The notes beneath the pieces were generated by a model that saw only the letters and a program-made list of their open reading frames with translations, ran no database searches and had not been told where the DNA came from. A program made the translations under genes and the position numbers. 7,793 nt of DNA from an uncultured bacterium (GTDB taxonomy: Bacteria; Patescibacteria; JAEDAM01; Absconditabacterales; Absconditicoccaceae), in NCBI GenBank assembly GCA_937950065.1, contig CALFEN010000167.1, positions 1 to 7,793 of the forward strand, read 5' to 3'. Shown here piece by piece: positions 6,893-7,793 of the stretch. Numbering within the stretch: the first letter of the stretch is position 1; each line of letters opens with the position of its first letter.

Positions 6893-7793
6893 ATGAAACT
6901 AACGAAAAAATCATTTACTCTAATAGAAGTCACTACTGCTATAGTTATAATAATAATACTATCTGCAGCTGGATTTTTTTTGGCAGGAGAAGCTATGAGG
7001 AAATGAAGAGATTCAAAAAGATATGCTGATGCCAACAATATTGCTATGGCACTTCAATGATATTTTTTTCAAAAAAAATCATATCCAGATCCCAGCGACA
7101 AAGTAAGAATTTTGGATCAATCAGGAACTTTGATAGCATATCAATGAATAGTCGATTCTAATGTAGTCGACAACTGACTCAATCTAACAAAAATTCCCGT
7201 AGATCCTAGTGATAAAAATATTCATTATAGCTATATAAAAGCTATGAACTCTTGGCATGAAGAACAATGATATGAAATAGGAACAATGATAGAATCCTAC
7301 AAAGACAAAGACGACGGATATAAAATATACAAATGAAAATATTCTACTCCATATATAATTAGCAGCAATACAATAACATCTTGCGATCAATCAGATAAAC
7401 TTATTTTCCCAACAAGACTCACAGTAATGAACTACGACACAAATCAGTTTATCAGATGAGAATCTTTATGAAGTTGAGTAGATATCATTATGGATCTACA
7501 AAATATAAAAGGAACATGTCAATGAGACAGTATTGCTCCTATTATATGATTGAGCGGAGGTGTTTCAAAATTGAGTACTTGAAGCCTGACATTATTGGAA
7601 GTAGAAGATTACCCTGATATTGCCTGCGACTGCTGATGAATTCCTCACGCACTAGAATGCTATAAAATATATGATGGAGAAAAATATTGAGAATGTCATG
7701 CAACCAAATGTGAAACAGGATATTACCTATGATGATGATATTGTGTTTTGGGAACAGGATATTTGGATGTTCCTGCTCCTTATGTAAATTACT
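6893..7793 (+). CDS. type IV prepilin with cysteine-rich C-terminal extension (3' partial)
   Basis: The N-terminus MKLTKKS|FTLIEV is a class III (prepilin peptidase) signal with Glu at mature position 5 and a following hydrophobic helix (to about residue 31). Next comes RKGRDSKRYADANNIAMAL and a Tyr-Pro turn, the usual helix of type IV pilins and type II pseudopilins, then a globular part with VDPSDKNIHYSYI. Position -1 is Ser rather than the usual Gly. Eighteen TGA codons are Gly, including three in a row at 7730-7738. After about residue 245 the sequence becomes cysteine-rich (CDCGG, C-x4-C-x4-CETGYYLGGGYC), resembling extracellular Cys-rich repeat stalks, and it is still open at the window end after 300 codons. 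Likely exported through a type IV pilus or related assembly machine; no assembly genes are visible here. Start chosen for the short basic leader. Confidence 0.92.

Noticed and set aside
1..7793. Mycoplasma-type code 4 (TGA = Trp)
   Set aside because: It would give IWITWTDGKS for the MurD P-loop and YPWYW in the hydrolase, breaking both families' core motifs.

Overview
The window reads cleanly only when TGA is translated as an amino acid. Under the standard code nearly every gene breaks into pieces. With TGA as glycine (NCBI code 25), eight long genes appear, carrying roughly 85 in-frame TGA codons by my hand count. Many sit at glycines that their families require: the nucleophile elbow of an alpha/beta hydrolase, the P-loop of MurD, and motif II of a methyltransferase. 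All seven visible stop codons are TAA. The DNA is strongly AT-rich. This points to the Candidate Phyla Radiation, specifically Gracilibacteria (BD1-5/GN02) or Absconditabacteria (SR1). Four rare CGA/CGG codons also raise the question of the Absconditabacterales code (table 37, CGA/CGG = Trp).

Layout from left to right: the 3' part of an alpha/beta-hydrolase gene (1-689); a secreted 560-residue protein of unrecognised family with its own promoter and a strong intrinsic terminator (697-2495); a probable two-gene unit of a membrane-anchored pilin-like protein and a SAM-dependent methyltransferase starting at TTG (2565-3798); on the minus strand, a ferredoxin-thioredoxin-fold fusion whose stop codon overlaps the methyltransferase stop (3795-4406); a 390-bp AT-rich divergent intergenic region (4407-4796); a lipoprotein with a widespread uncharacterised domain (4797-5354); a MurD-type peptidoglycan ligase (5430-6689); and the 5' part of a type IV prepilin gene with a cysteine-rich C-terminal region (6893 to the window end).

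The genes do not form one evident pathway. Four of the eight products are exported or membrane-anchored (secreted protein, pilin-like protein, lipoprotein, prepilin) and a fifth makes the peptidoglycan precursor, so the region is largely about the cell envelope and surface. That fits the host-attached lifestyle described for related CPR lineages, but this link is inference. Recognisable sigma70-like promoters precede most transcription units, three of them with a 16-nt spacer, and no start codon has a convincing Shine-Dalgarno sequence. I saw no tRNA, rRNA, CRISPR array, transposase or other mobile element.
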